Shown here one piece after another: positions 46,310 to 53,880 of a stretch of 64,000 nt of DNA (positions within the stretch are counted from its first letter, which is position 1; each line of letters starts with the position of its first letter). Below the pieces are notes generated by a model that saw nothing but the letters and a program-made list of their open reading frames with translations, was not told the DNA's origin and did no database searches. Source of the DNA: Candidatus Mailhella excrementigallinarum (lineage in GTDB: Bacteria; Desulfobacterota; Desulfovibrionia; Desulfovibrionales; Desulfovibrionaceae); assembly GCA_944324075.1 (NCBI GenBank), contig CALUUZ010000001.1, positions 186,001-250,000 of the forward strand, in the 5' to 3' direction. The translations under genes were made by a program, and so were the position numbers.

Positions 46310-46537
46310 TCAAACCCCTTTGCGCCTGCTCTTCGGCCGGCCCATCTTGGCGAACTTTTCCCGGCAGGCGGGCGCGGAACAGACGTACCATCCCCGCCCC
46401 GGCTTTTTCTGAGCCTCGTCGGCCTCAAGCGTTCCCTCTCCGCCGGAGGAAGAAAGAACGTGGCGCAGCAATTGCGATTTGGCAAAGCGCCGTCTGCAAA
46501 TCACGCACATCCTGGAGGGCTCGTGCCCGGCCCCCAT
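46310..46537 (-). CDS. ylxR: YlxR-family RNA-binding protein (DUF448)
   Basis: 75 aa. Seen: [20 protein letters not shown] and [17 protein letters not shown], the YlxR core with its conserved Cys and Arg residues. These small proteins bind RNA and modulate transcription in bacteria with nusA-infB operons. The start MGAGHEPSR at 46537 lies just after the nusA stop with GGGGGAG upstream. The infB start follows its stop by 4 bp. Confidence 0.9.
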   Translation of the reverse strand: MGAGHEPSRMCVICRRRFAKSQLLRHVLSSSGGEGTLEADEAQKKPGRGWYVCSAPACREKFAKMGRPKSRRKGV

Positions 46538-46541
46538 GCGC

Positions 46542-47828
46542 CTACTCCCCCGCCTCTTCGGCAGACTCTTCCGTCCCTTCCTGCTTCGCGCCCTCGACAA
46601 CGGGACTCAGGAAGTTGACCGCGGCGCGCAGTTCCGCAATGCGGGGAGCGCTCAGAGCCAGCCTGTCGGCAAGCTCCTCGTCGGAGGCATCCCGGAGGCT
46701 GTCCAGCGTGTTGTAGCCGGCGGCGACAAGCTGTTCCACGGAAATTTCAGCCACACTGGCAACCTGTTCAAGACCCCGCCCGACGGCATTGGCCTCGTTG
46801 TAGCGGGACTCGGAGAAGATATCGATCTTCCAGCCCAGCAGCTTGGCGGCGAGCTTGACGTTCTGCCCCTTGCGCCCGATGGCGTTGGTGAGCTGATCGT
46901 CGGGTACCGTGACTTCCAGCAGATTCTCGCTTTCATCCACCACAATGCGGGAAATGACGGCAGGCGCAAGAGCATTGCGGGCATAAGCGGCGATTTCGGG
47001 GCTCCAGACCACAATATCAATGCGCTCTCCGCGCAGCTCTTGCACGATATTCTGGATACGGGAACCGCGCACGCCCACGCAGGCGCCGACGGGGTCCACC
47101 TCGTGCGCGCGGGAAACCACGGCCACCTTGGCGCGCGAACCGGGGTCACGGGCTACGCCCATGATCTGCACGGTACCGTCGTCCACTTCCGGAACTTCGC
47201 GGCGGAACAGCGCCGCCATGTAGTCGCGGTGCGCGCGGGAAATGATTACCTGCGGGCCGCGTCCTTCCTTCCTGACTTCAATGATCAGAGCCTGGGTGCG
47301 ATCTCCCCGCTTGTAATGTTCACGGGGAATCTGCTCTTCACGAGGAAGCAGAGCCTCCGTACCGCCGAGCCCGACTACCCAGCCCCCCTTGTCGCGCCGC
47401 TGCACAATGCCGGAGACGATTTCACCCACGCGATCCTTGTACTGTTCGTAGATGATTTCCTGCTCCGCATCGCGCATGCGCTGAATAATCACCTGCTTGG
47501 CGGACTGCGCCGCAATACGGCCGAGGTCTTCCACCTTCAGACGGAACCCCATTTCATCATCAAGCTGGACGGAAGGGTCATGCTTGCGGGCTTCTTCAAG
47601 ATCAATCTGGGTCAGTTCGTTGGCGACGTCGTCCACCACAAACTTGAACTGGTACACTTCAATATCGCCGGTGTCGTCATTGTAGCGCACTTCCACATCA
47701 AGATCCTCGCCGTACTTGCGGATCACCGAGGTGCGCACGGCGTCTTCGAGCGTATCGATCAGCATGTCGCGCTCAAGCCCCTTGTCCTTGCTGATCTGGT
47801 CAATGGCTTTTTTCAGCTCAAGATTCAT
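46542..47828 (-). CDS. nusA: Transcription termination/antitermination protein NusA
   Basis: Binds RNA polymerase and nascent RNA. Order seen: N-terminal domain (MNLELKKAIDQISKDKGLE, RTSVIRKYGEDLDVEV), S1 domain (GEIVSGIVQRRDKGGWVVGL), KH1 (ISRAHRDYMAALFRREVPEV, DPVGACVGVRGSRIQNIV), KH2 (TNAIGRKGQNVKLAAKLLGW) and a C-terminal helix-hairpin-helix (LVAAGYNTLDSLRDASDEEL). 428 aa. The start at 47828 is the ATG of repeat A4; its ribosome site AAAGGAATTTTTG is repeat-derived. No second acidic repeat is present, as in most non-enteric NusA. Confidence 0.96.
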   Translation of the reverse strand: MNLELKKAIDQISKDKGLERDMLIDTLEDAVRTSVIRKYGEDLDVEVRYNDDTGDIEVYQFKFVVDDVANELTQIDLEEARKHDPSVQLDDEMGFRLKVEDLGRIAAQSAKQVIIQRMRDAEQEIIYEQYKDRVGEIVSGIVQRRDKGGWVVGLGGTEALLPREEQIPREHYKRGDRTQALIIEVRKEGRGPQVIISRAHRDYMAALFRREVPEVDDGTVQIMGVARDPGSRAKVAVVSRAHEVDPVGACVGVRGSRIQNIVQELRGERIDIVVWSPEIAAYARNALAPAVISRIVVDESENLLEVTVPDDQLTNAIGRKGQNVKLAAKLLGWKIDIFSESRYNEANAVGRGLEQVASVAEISVEQLVAAGYNTLDSLRDASDEELADRLALSAPRIAELRAAVNFLSPVVEGAKQEGTEESAEEAGE

Positions 47829-48006
47829 CAAAAATTCCTTTATGGTTTTAAACCTCCCCCCTCAGGGGAAAAAGCGAACCTGACAAAGCGGCGAAACCGG
47901 TGAAATCGTTTTTGCGCTCCCACCCTTCAGGAAAGGGCCATCCGCAGCCACTATCCGCGGGCTGCGGTGTCAGCCGACGGAGGGGGGCGACTGTGGGTTG
48001 GAACAT
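47826..48006 (-). repeat. Family A repeat, copy A4 (joins rimP to nusA)
   Basis: Complete copy on the minus strand, from TGTTCCAACCCACAGTCGCC to ACCATAAAGGAATTTTTGAT and the nusA ATG. Its left end encodes the last residues and stop of RimP; its right end encodes the ribosome site and start codon of NusA. Confidence 0.85.
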
Positions 48007-48716
48007 GCTTTTCTGCCTCCTCCGGCGGATTTCTTCGCGGTCCCGCCCCTGCCGCCGGAAGCGGCATTCTTCCCGGGTTTGCCCGTATCGGGAAAAACGG
48101 GAACAAGCCGCGCCCTGCGGACGCCGTCCCAGGGCATGTCGATATCGGCCTCACGCTCGGGCGGCATCATATCATCCACATGCAGAGTGAAGCCATTCTC
48201 CCCTGCGCGGACAAGCACACCCCGGAATTTTCTGCGCGGCGCGCATGCGGGATGAGCCTCCCACAGGCTGACATCCAGCTCCCGCCCCATATAGGGAAGC
48301 ATCTGGGAAGGGTGGAAAAAGGGACGATCCAGACCCGGCGAGGAAATTTCCAGCGTCCAGGCGTCAGGAAAAATCTCCTCCACATCCAGTGCCAGCCCCA
48401 CCATGCGGGAAATTTCCGCGCACTGTTCCACCCCTGCGCCGCCCTGAACGCCGGGGGCATCGTCTCCGGCGGAAAGGAAGGGCGCATCAGGCTCCCGCAT
48501 GGAAACAGGCGCGTCCACATAGATGCGAACCACGGGCCTGCCCGCGCCCGCGAGTTCAATGCCCCATACTTCCAGCCCGAAAGATGCCGCCGCGGGTTCC
48601 GCCGCCTCGCGGACAGCGCGCAGTATATCTTCCCTTGAGCGCTTGCGGGCGGGAGTCCTGTCAAAAAGTTCCCTGTTCATACCTTGTGTTCTGCCCCTGT
48701 CTTGCTTCTGTTTCAT
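47970..48716 (-). CDS. rimP: Ribosome maturation factor RimP
   Basis: Needed for 30S subunit maturation. Seen: FGLEVWGIELAGAGRPVVRI, CAEISRMVGLALDVEEIFP, DAWTLEISSPGLDRPFFHP (the family's best-conserved SPGLDRPL block), FRGVLVRAGENGFTL and then a Gly/Lys-rich tail. The start is ATG 48716 or ATG 48680; neither ribosome site is decisive. An insertion of about 15 residues precedes GVEQCAEISR. The C-terminal tail (NPQSPPSVG) is translated from the left end of repeat A4. First gene of the operon. Confidence 0.92.
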   Translation of the reverse strand: MKQKQDRGRTQGMNRELFDRTPARKRSREDILRAVREAAEPAAASFGLEVWGIELAGAGRPVVRIYVDAPVSMREPDAPFLSAGDDAPGVQGGAGVEQCAEISRMVGLALDVEEIFPDAWTLEISSPGLDRPFFHPSQMLPYMGRELDVSLWEAHPACAPRRKFRGVLVRAGENGFTLHVDDMMPPEREADIDMPWDGVRRARLVPVFPDTGKPGKNAASGGRGGTAKKSAGGGRKACSNPQSPPSVG

Positions 48717-48782
48717 TCCGGGCGCGGCCCGGCGCTCCCGGAGCGGTTTCGCGGCGAAACGTCGCCCCGGAGAACGCGGAAT

Positions 48783-48812
48783 AAAAAAAAGGGAGGCCCT
48801 GACAGGCCACCC
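48783..48812 (-). terminator. Second terminator-like hairpin in the rimP leader
   Basis: Minus strand: GGGTGGCC / GGCCTCCC stem with one mismatch, then TTTTTTTT. It lies about 65 bp before rimP and after the promoter at 48911-48939, so read-through would be needed for rimP expression. Confidence 0.6.
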
Positions 48813-48861
48813 TATCCAACTCGAAATTTCCGCAGGAATCCCGGTTCAACAGAATGGAAAG

Positions 48862-48893
48862 AAAAAAGCGTTCGGAATATGACGACGAACGCC
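48862..48893 (-). terminator. First terminator-like hairpin in the rimP leader
   Basis: Minus strand: GCGTTCG / CGAACGC stem (complementary arms 48868-48874 and 48886-48892), followed by TTTTTT. Only about 12 bp after the expected transcription start. Confidence 0.6.
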
Positions 48894-48910
48894 CTTTTCA
48901 CCGCGCTTGT

Positions 48911-48939
48911 CTTATAGCGGCGACGGCGAAGCATGTCAA
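48911..48939 (-). promoter_or_regulatory. Promoter of the rimP-nusA-ylxR-infB operon
   Basis: Minus strand TTGACA (48939-48934), 17 bp, TATAAG (48916-48911): a near-consensus sigma-70 promoter. Transcription should start near 48904. Confidence 0.8.
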
Positions 48940-48955
48940 GCCTTTTCGCATGAAC

Positions 48956-49268
48956 GCCCTGTTGCAGAATAGTTATGAGAGGGGTAACGGAGTGCGAGCG
49001 CGGCGTTTTCAGCGTAAAACGCAAGCGGGAGCGAGTATCGGCAGAGCCTGTCGGGCGCCGTCGAGAGGTTACGGAAGCAGTGTTTCGCGGAGCGGAGCCG
49101 AGTGAAGCGGCGCTTCACGAAGGCGCAAGTGATCCGACCGTGGACACATGCTGTCTTTCGCCCGTGTGGAACACGGGCCGCCTTTGCGGCAGCAGCGTTG
49201 CCGCGCCTCGCTGCCGGAGCAGAACCATCCGCCTCGCGCAACGCCATCAACACGGTTCTCCAACAGAG
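48956..49268 (-). repeat. Family C repeat, copy C2 (reverse)
   Basis: Minus-strand reading contains GGCCCGTGTTCCACACGGGC, CACTTGCGCCTTCGTG and TCCGCTCCGCGAAACACTGC, in the same order as copy C1 at 5303-5572, and ends at ATTCTGCAACAGGGC. It separates the rimP promoter from dut. No gene in 48940-49391. Confidence 0.8.
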
Positions 49269-49391
49269 CCTGCGTGAACCTGGCTCCGCCGCCCCGCCTT
49301 CTGCGGAAGGAACCTTTGCCTCGTTCCGCATTTTCCTCTACAGTACGCCGCCGGGGTCCCCTTCAGCGGCTGAAACAGCAAGGAGCAAAGA

Positions 49392-49850
49392 GTGAATCAG
49401 GTCAATATATTGTATCTTCGCGACGCCCGCACCCTGTACGGCGGGGGACTGAACTTCGCCACTCCCGGTTCGGCGGGTCTGGATCTGCGGGCCTGCCTTG
49501 CCGAAGATGAACTTGTCATCGCCCCGGGAGAGCGGGCGGGAATACCCGCCGGAATCGCCGTCGAGCCTCTGCAGCCCGGCGTGGCTGGCTTTGTCTATTC
49601 CCGCAGCGGTCTGGGCGCGGTAAAGGGACTGACCGTGGCGCAGGGAGTGGGAGTGATCGATCCGGACTATCGGGGCGAACTCGTCACCTGGCTGCTCAAC
49701 ACCTCTTCCGCCCCGATTACGGTAAAGCGCGGAGATCGGGTCGCCCAGCTCATCTTTCAGCCCTTCGCGCGGCTGGAACCGGCGGAGGCGCGGGAACTCT
49801 CCGCCACGGAACGGGGAACGGGCGGCTTCGGCCATACGGGAGAGAAATGA
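49392..49850 (+). CDS. dut: dUTP diphosphatase
   Basis: Hydrolyses dUTP to dUMP. All motifs are visible: GSAGLDLRACL (I), VYSRSGLGAVKGL (II), GVGVIDPDYRGELVTWLLN (III), KRGDRVAQLIFQPF (IV) and RGTGGFGHTG (V). 152 aa. The start is a GTG at 49392 with AAGGAG 7 bp upstream. Its stop overlaps the next start (ATGA), and the four genes 49392-52239 run in one direction, although ddl has its own repeat-derived leader. Confidence 0.96.
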   Translation: MNQVNILYLRDARTLYGGGLNFATPGSAGLDLRACLAEDELVIAPGERAGIPAGIAVEPLQPGVAGFVYSRSGLGAVKGLTVAQGVGVIDPDYRGELVTWLLNTSSAPITVKRGDRVAQLIFQPFARLEPAEARELSATERGTGGFGHTGEK

Positions 49851-50524
49851 GTCCGCTGCCCGGCATCATCCTTGCAGCCGGCCTTTCACGCCGCATGGAA
49901 GGAAAATGCAAGCTGCTGCTGCCGTTCCGCGGGAGAGCGATGGTCGCGCATGCCGCGCGAGCCGCTCTGGACGGAGGACTGAACCCGGTGGTGCTGGTGG
50001 TGGGACCGCACTCGCCGTCGGAAGTGGCCCAGGCATGCCTGAAGGAAGCCTCTGCCGAGAACGGACGCATCCGTGTGGCAACGGCGGAGCGAGCAGCCAT
50101 GGGGCAGGCCGAAAGTCTGAAGGCCGGCCTGACGTTCATGCGCAAGCTCGCGCCGGATGCGCCCGGCGTCATGGTCCTGCTGGGAGATCTGCCTCTGGTG
50201 GACGGCGATCTGGTGCAGCGGCTTGCATCCGCGTTTCTTGCGGCCTATCATGAACAGAACGCGCCGTTCTGCGTGGTTCCGCGCGCGGAACGCGAAGGAC
50301 GGCGGGGCAATCCGGCGGTGCTCCACGCCGGACTTTTTGCCGATGTGACCAGGCTTTCCGGTGATGTGGGGGCGCGCCGCATCATCGCTGCACATCCGCT
50401 TCTGGAGATACCGTGCGCCGGAGACGCCTGCCTTGCCGACGCGGACACGCCCGAGGCCTACGCCGCGCTGCTGGAACGGACAGACGTGCCGGAAGACATG
50501 GCGCCGCACCTGAGCCGAAGCTGA
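49847..50524 (+). CDS. MocA/MobA-like nucleotidyltransferase
   Basis: GT-A-like fold with the opening PGIILAAGLSRRMEGKCKLL (nucleotide-binding loop and Lys), VVLVVGPHSPSEV, AAMGQAESLKAGLTFM, MVLLGDLPLVDGDLVQRL (metal Asp) and GRRGNPAVLHAGLFADVTRL. This is the pattern of molybdenum-cofactor cytidylyl/guanylyltransferases (MocA type) that mature xanthine-dehydrogenase-family cofactors. 225 aa. No molybdoenzyme gene is adjacent, so the substrate remains inferred. Coupled to dut. Confidence 0.82.
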   Translation: MSPLPGIILAAGLSRRMEGKCKLLLPFRGRAMVAHAARAALDGGLNPVVLVVGPHSPSEVAQACLKEASAENGRIRVATAERAAMGQAESLKAGLTFMRKLAPDAPGVMVLLGDLPLVDGDLVQRLASAFLAAYHEQNAPFCVVPRAEREGRRGNPAVLHAGLFADVTRLSGDVGARRIIAAHPLLEIPCAGDACLADADTPEAYAALLERTDVPEDMAPHLSRS

Positions 50525-50543
50525 CTGCCCGATGGGGGATCTT

Positions 50544-51137
50544 ATGTCATCCTGCCCGTATCCTTCTCTTGAGCTGACTCCCGACCTCTCTCTGCCCGTG
50601 CCGGACAGGGACGAGTGCGAGGCATTGTGGGAAAAATATGCCATGCTTCCCAATATCCGGGCGCACAGCCGCGCCGTGGCCGATGTGGCCATGAGTCTGG
50701 CGCGCCGTGCGGAGGATATGGGAATCGCTCCGGAAGGAACCAGCGAGAAGACAGCCCGGGCCGCGGCCATGCTGCACGATATCGCCAAGACCTGGACCAT
50801 CCTGCACGGCGGCGCGCACGATCAGCTCGGCGCGGCCATTGTGCGGGAAGAGACGGGAAACCCCCTGCTGGCGCAGGCTGTACTCTTTCATGTATACTGG
50901 CCCTGGGAGAAAGGCCCCCTCGCGCCGGAACGCGCCCCCCTGCGGCTGGCTCTGCTGGTGGCCTACGCGGACAAGCGGGTGCGGCACGACAGACTGGTCA
51001 GTCTGGAGGAACGGTTCGACGATCTCATGATCCGCTATGGAGACAGCGAGGAACACCGGGCAAGCATCCGCCTGAACCGGGAACGGAGCCTGCTCCATGA
51101 GGCCGCGCTGCTGGAGCGTCTGCGGCTGAAAAAATGA
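50544..51137 (+). CDS. HD-domain phosphohydrolase
   Basis: 197 aa. Metal-binding HD pattern: IRAHSRAVADVAMSLARRAE (first His), MLHDIAKTWTILHGGAHDQL (HD) and LLVAYADKRVRHDRLVSLEE (last Asp). It resembles YqeK-type and small stand-alone HD hydrolases acting on nucleotides such as Ap4A, which suits a dut neighbourhood, but the substrate is not shown. The start at 50544 is preferred over 50532 because GGGGG lies 5 bp before it. Confidence 0.8.
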   Translation: MSSCPYPSLELTPDLSLPVPDRDECEALWEKYAMLPNIRAHSRAVADVAMSLARRAEDMGIAPEGTSEKTARAAAMLHDIAKTWTILHGGAHDQLGAAIVREETGNPLLAQAVLFHVYWPWEKGPLAPERAPLRLALLVAYADKRVRHDRLVSLEERFDDLMIRYGDSEEHRASIRLNRERSLLHEAALLERLRLKK

Positions 51138-51164
51138 CCTCTTTCCTGCCGCGCCGCTCGTCAC

Positions 51165-51232
51165 TCCATGGCCCGCTGCGCTTGCGTTCCCGGCGGTCAC
51201 CATTCTCGACACAGTTTCCGCAGCAGAGCCGG
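51165..51232 (+). repeat. Family C end fragment, copy C7
   Basis: GTCACTCCATGGCCCGCTGC through TTCCGCAGCAGAGCC matches the right end of the longer C copies (GCGTCACTCCATGG... CAACTGAGCC). It directly precedes copy A5. Confidence 0.5.
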
Positions 51233-51235
51233 GAA

Positions 51236-51325
51236 AAGAGTTCTTGACAAGACGGCAAAGCCGATGAAATCCTTTTCTGCAATCCCTCCCGGGGAGGGAG
51301 CAAACCATAAAGGAATGCTTGATGA
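51236..51325 (+). repeat. Family A repeat, copy A5 (leader of ddl, core inverted)
   Basis: Right end ACCATAAAGGAATGCTTGAT plus GAA gives the ddl ribosome site and ATG. The segment before it, GACAAGACGGCAAAGCCGAT, is the reverse complement of the core found in A8 and A9, so part of the element is flipped. Confidence 0.75.
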
Positions 51326-52239
51326 ATATTCTGCTCATCGCAGGCGGCTGGTCGCCTGAAAGGGAAATTTCCCTTATCGGCGCTGCGGCCGTCCGCGATG
51401 CTCTGGTTCGGCGCGGGCACAGGGTCACCTCATACGATCTTTCCGACGGGTTTGAATCTCTGCTGGAGCTGGCTGCGTCACATGACGCCGCCTTTCTCAA
51501 TCTGCACGGCGCGCCAGGTGAGGACGGGCTGGTGCAGGCGCTGCTGGATCGGGCGGGCTGCCCGTACCAGGGTTCCGGACCGGCAGGCTCCTTTCTCGCG
51601 CTCCACAAATCCGCTGCCAAAAGCCTGTTCCGGCGGGCGGGACTGAGCACTCCGGACTGGATTTTCCTGCCGGAGCGGCCTGCCCCCGGATGGGAGCCGC
51701 GGCTGCCGTACCCCCTGTTCGTCAAATCCGACACGGGCGGTTCCAGCCTGCATCTTTACCGGGTCCGCAACGGGGAGGAGCTGCAGTGCGCCATGGACAG
51801 GCTGTTCGCGTCAGGTCAGACAGTACTGATTGAACCGCTGATCCGGGGAAGAGAGGCGACATGCGGCGTACTGGAACGCGGCGGACGCGCCGAAGCTCTG
51901 CCCCCGGTGCTGATCGTGCCGAAACATGAGTTCTTTGATTACCACGCCAAATATACGGATGCCGGTGAATGTGAAATCTGCCCTGCGCCGCTGCCGGAAG
52001 CTCTTCTGGAAGAGGTGCGGAAAACCGCCCTGGAAGCGCACCGCTGCCTTGGACTGAGGGGATACAGCCGGACGGATTTTATCCTGGGGGATGACGGCGC
52101 GGTTCATGTGCTGGAAGTCAATACGCTGCCCGGAATGACTCCTGCAAGTCTGGTGCCCAAGGAGGCCGCCGCTCTGGGAATGGATTTCGGGGAACTGCTG
52201 GAAGTTCTGCTGAAAGAAGCCGTTCTGCGCGGAAAATAA
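51322..52239 (+). CDS. ddl: D-alanine--D-alanine ligase
   Basis: ATP-grasp enzyme making D-Ala-D-Ala for peptidoglycan. Seen: LLIAGGWSPEREISLIGAAA, FLNLHGAPGEDGLVQALLDR, YQGSGPAGSFLALHKSAAKS, FVKSDTGGSSLHLYRV (ATP-binding), DFILGDDGAVHVLEVNTLPG (metal-binding Asp, Glu, Asn) and MTPASLVPKEAAALG. 305 aa. The start at 51322 is the ATG of repeat A5; the in-frame TTG before it is not used. Slightly divergent at the N-terminal GGxSxE motif (GGWSPE). Confidence 0.95.
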   Translation: MNILLIAGGWSPEREISLIGAAAVRDALVRRGHRVTSYDLSDGFESLLELAASHDAAFLNLHGAPGEDGLVQALLDRAGCPYQGSGPAGSFLALHKSAAKSLFRRAGLSTPDWIFLPERPAPGWEPRLPYPLFVKSDTGGSSLHLYRVRNGEELQCAMDRLFASGQTVLIEPLIRGREATCGVLERGGRAEALPPVLIVPKHEFFDYHAKYTDAGECEICPAPLPEALLEEVRKTALEAHRCLGLRGYSRTDFILGDDGAVHVLEVNTLPGMTPASLVPKEAAALGMDFGELLEVLLKEAVLRGK

Positions 52240-52284
52240 CGCATCGCCCGACTCAGGCTGAGAACCTTCCGGGTCGTCCACGGA

Positions 52285-52420
52285 GCATCCTGTGACTGAA
52301 AGTATCTGCCCACCGGGGCATAGGGTCCTGACTGGCAGATATTTTCAATAACAAAACGTTCCGGGGATGAGCCCCAGCCCTGTTCGACTCCGCTGGAGCA
52401 TTTCAGCAGCGAAATGCTCT
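52285..52420 (+). repeat. Family B fragment, copy B5 (rearranged)
   Basis: Carries TGACTGAAAGTATCTGCC, an inverted GGCAGATATTTTCAATAACA and the usual end GAGCATTTC/GAAATGCTC. The inner hairpins are lost, so it looks like a deletion or inversion product. Confidence 0.6.
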
Positions 52421-52449
52421 CAGCGGCCGACCAGAAGGCTTCACATCTT

Positions 52450-52863
52450 TCAGCGCCGGAAAAAACGGGGAAACATTCCGCGCAGGGGCGGCCGTTCCCA
52501 TGATCCGGAAGAACTGTCGTATTTATTCGTGAATGCCTCGGTCCAGATTCCGGCAAAACGAATGGCATCCGCCTGAGACACCTCATCCGATTCCATCCGC
52601 TCCAGAAAATCACCGATATCCTCCATGGCGGCGCGGGCCATGCTCTCGGCCTCCGCCCGGGATGACGCCCGCATTCCGTGCACGAACAGGGCTCCTCCCA
52701 CGCCGCAGGTGACGGTCCAGGGATGAAGGCCGCCCTCCTCCAGCGTCACGCGCGCCCCCAGAGAGCATTCCTTGTCCAGCACCACCGTGCCGTTGTCCGT
52801 CCCCCTGCCTCCCAGACAGACTCCCCCCTGGAAGTCGGACCACAGAGCTTTAACACCGCTCAC
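52450..52863 (-). CDS. Hypothetical protein, 137 aa, coupled to ribF
   Basis: Not recognised. The proposed GTG start at 52863 has AAGGGGAT 4 bp upstream and overlaps the ribF stop by 14 bp; the open frame further upstream is inside ribF. Seen: a beta-rich first half (VCLGGRGTDNGTVVLDKECS, GLHPWTVTCGVGGALFVHGM) and a helical second half (EAESMARAAMEDIGDFLERM). No signal or membrane segment. The coupling suggests co-expression with flavin synthesis, but no shared function can be shown. Confidence 0.7.
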   Translation of the reverse strand: MSGVKALWSDFQGGVCLGGRGTDNGTVVLDKECSLGARVTLEEGGLHPWTVTCGVGGALFVHGMRASSRAEAESMARAAMEDIGDFLERMESDEVSQADAIRFAGIWTEAFTNKYDSSSGSWERPPLRGMFPRFFRR

Positions 52864-53851
52864 GGAAATCCCCTTCCAGGCCACAGGCGCGCCGCGCCTC
52901 CCGATCAGCGGCAAGCTGGGCAACAAGTTCCTCCGGGCCGGAAAAACGCATCTCATCCCGCAGCTTGCGGAAAAACACCAGCTCCAGCTCACTGCCGTAA
53001 ATATCTTCGCTGAAATCCAGAATATGCGTCTCCAGCGTCAGCGCGCCCTCCCCAAAGGTGGGGTTATGACCGAAACTCGTCATCGACGGCATGAGGGATG
53101 CCGCAGGCGGGGGAACAATTTCCGTACAGCCGTCCTCGGCCGGCACCGGAGACGCCGTCCTGCTGACGCTGGTGGCGTATATCGCGGGCGGCGGCATGAC
53201 CAGACCACGGATATCCATGTTTGCCGTGGCAAAGCCCAGCAGCGGGCCGCCGCGGCCCGCTCCGTGGACCACTTCGCCGCGAACCGCGTAGGGACGCCCC
53301 AGCATGGCCCGGGCCTGTTCCAGATATCCCGCTTCCACCGCCCGCCGGATACGGGAGGAACTGACGGGCTCCCCTTCATACATCACGGCGCTTACGCAGG
53401 AAACGTCAAAACCGAACTCCCGTCCGCAGCCGACCAGAGCCTCCGCGCCAGCCTGATCGCTGCCCATGCAGAAATCATACCCCAGCACCAGTTGCCGCAC
53501 ATGCAGCGTCTCCGAAAGGACATGACGGCAAAACTCCTCAGCCCGGCGCGAGGCGAAATCACGGGTGAACGGCAGCAGCAATGCCATATCCACCCCCAGG
53601 GCGGCAAAGCGTTCCAGTCTCTGCATACGGGAACTCAGTCCCGGAACCGCCCGGGTGGAAAGCACCCGGGCGGGATGCGGCTCAAAGGTAATCAGCAGGG
53701 AAGGAAGCCCCAGCTCATGGGCGCGGGTGACAGTCCTGCGGATCAGCGCCTCATGGCCGAGATGAACGCCGTCAAAGTTGCCTATGGTGCACACGGCCTC
53801 CCGACCGCCCATGCATCCGGCGGCTCGAACGGCGGAAAACGCGACTTGCAT
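52850..53851 (-). CDS. ribF: Bifunctional riboflavin kinase / FMN adenylyltransferase
   Basis: Makes FMN and FAD. N-terminal adenylyltransferase: CTIGNFDGVHLGHEALIRRT, LLITFEPHPARVL, LVLGYDFCMGSDQAGAEAL and PVSSSRIRRAVEAGYLEQA. C-terminal kinase: YAVRGEVVHGAGRGGPLLGF, ATANMDIRG, FGHNPTFGEGALTLETHIL and DIYGSELELVFFRKLRDEMR. 333 aa. The usual GFPTANL reads GFATANM, and about 25 extra residues rich in Pro, Ser and Ala sit between IYATSVS and MTSFGHNPTF. Both are unusual, but the catalytic Asn-Pro-Thr is kept. Confidence 0.94.
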   Translation of the reverse strand: MQVAFSAVRAAGCMGGREAVCTIGNFDGVHLGHEALIRRTVTRAHELGLPSLLITFEPHPARVLSTRAVPGLSSRMQRLERFAALGVDMALLLPFTRDFASRRAEEFCRHVLSETLHVRQLVLGYDFCMGSDQAGAEALVGCGREFGFDVSCVSAVMYEGEPVSSSRIRRAVEAGYLEQARAMLGRPYAVRGEVVHGAGRGGPLLGFATANMDIRGLVMPPPAIYATSVSRTASPVPAEDGCTEIVPPPAASLMPSMTSFGHNPTFGEGALTLETHILDFSEDIYGSELELVFFRKLRDEMRFSGPEELVAQLAADREARRACGLEGDFRERC

Positions 53852-53880
53852 GAAGTCTCCTGGAGTATGCTGCTCTTGTA

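Noticed and set aside
48717-48910. Initiator tRNA gene upstream of rimP, as in enterics
   Set aside because: No cloverleaf, no GGTTCGA-type T loop and no anticodon arm could be formed. Only two terminator-like hairpins are present.
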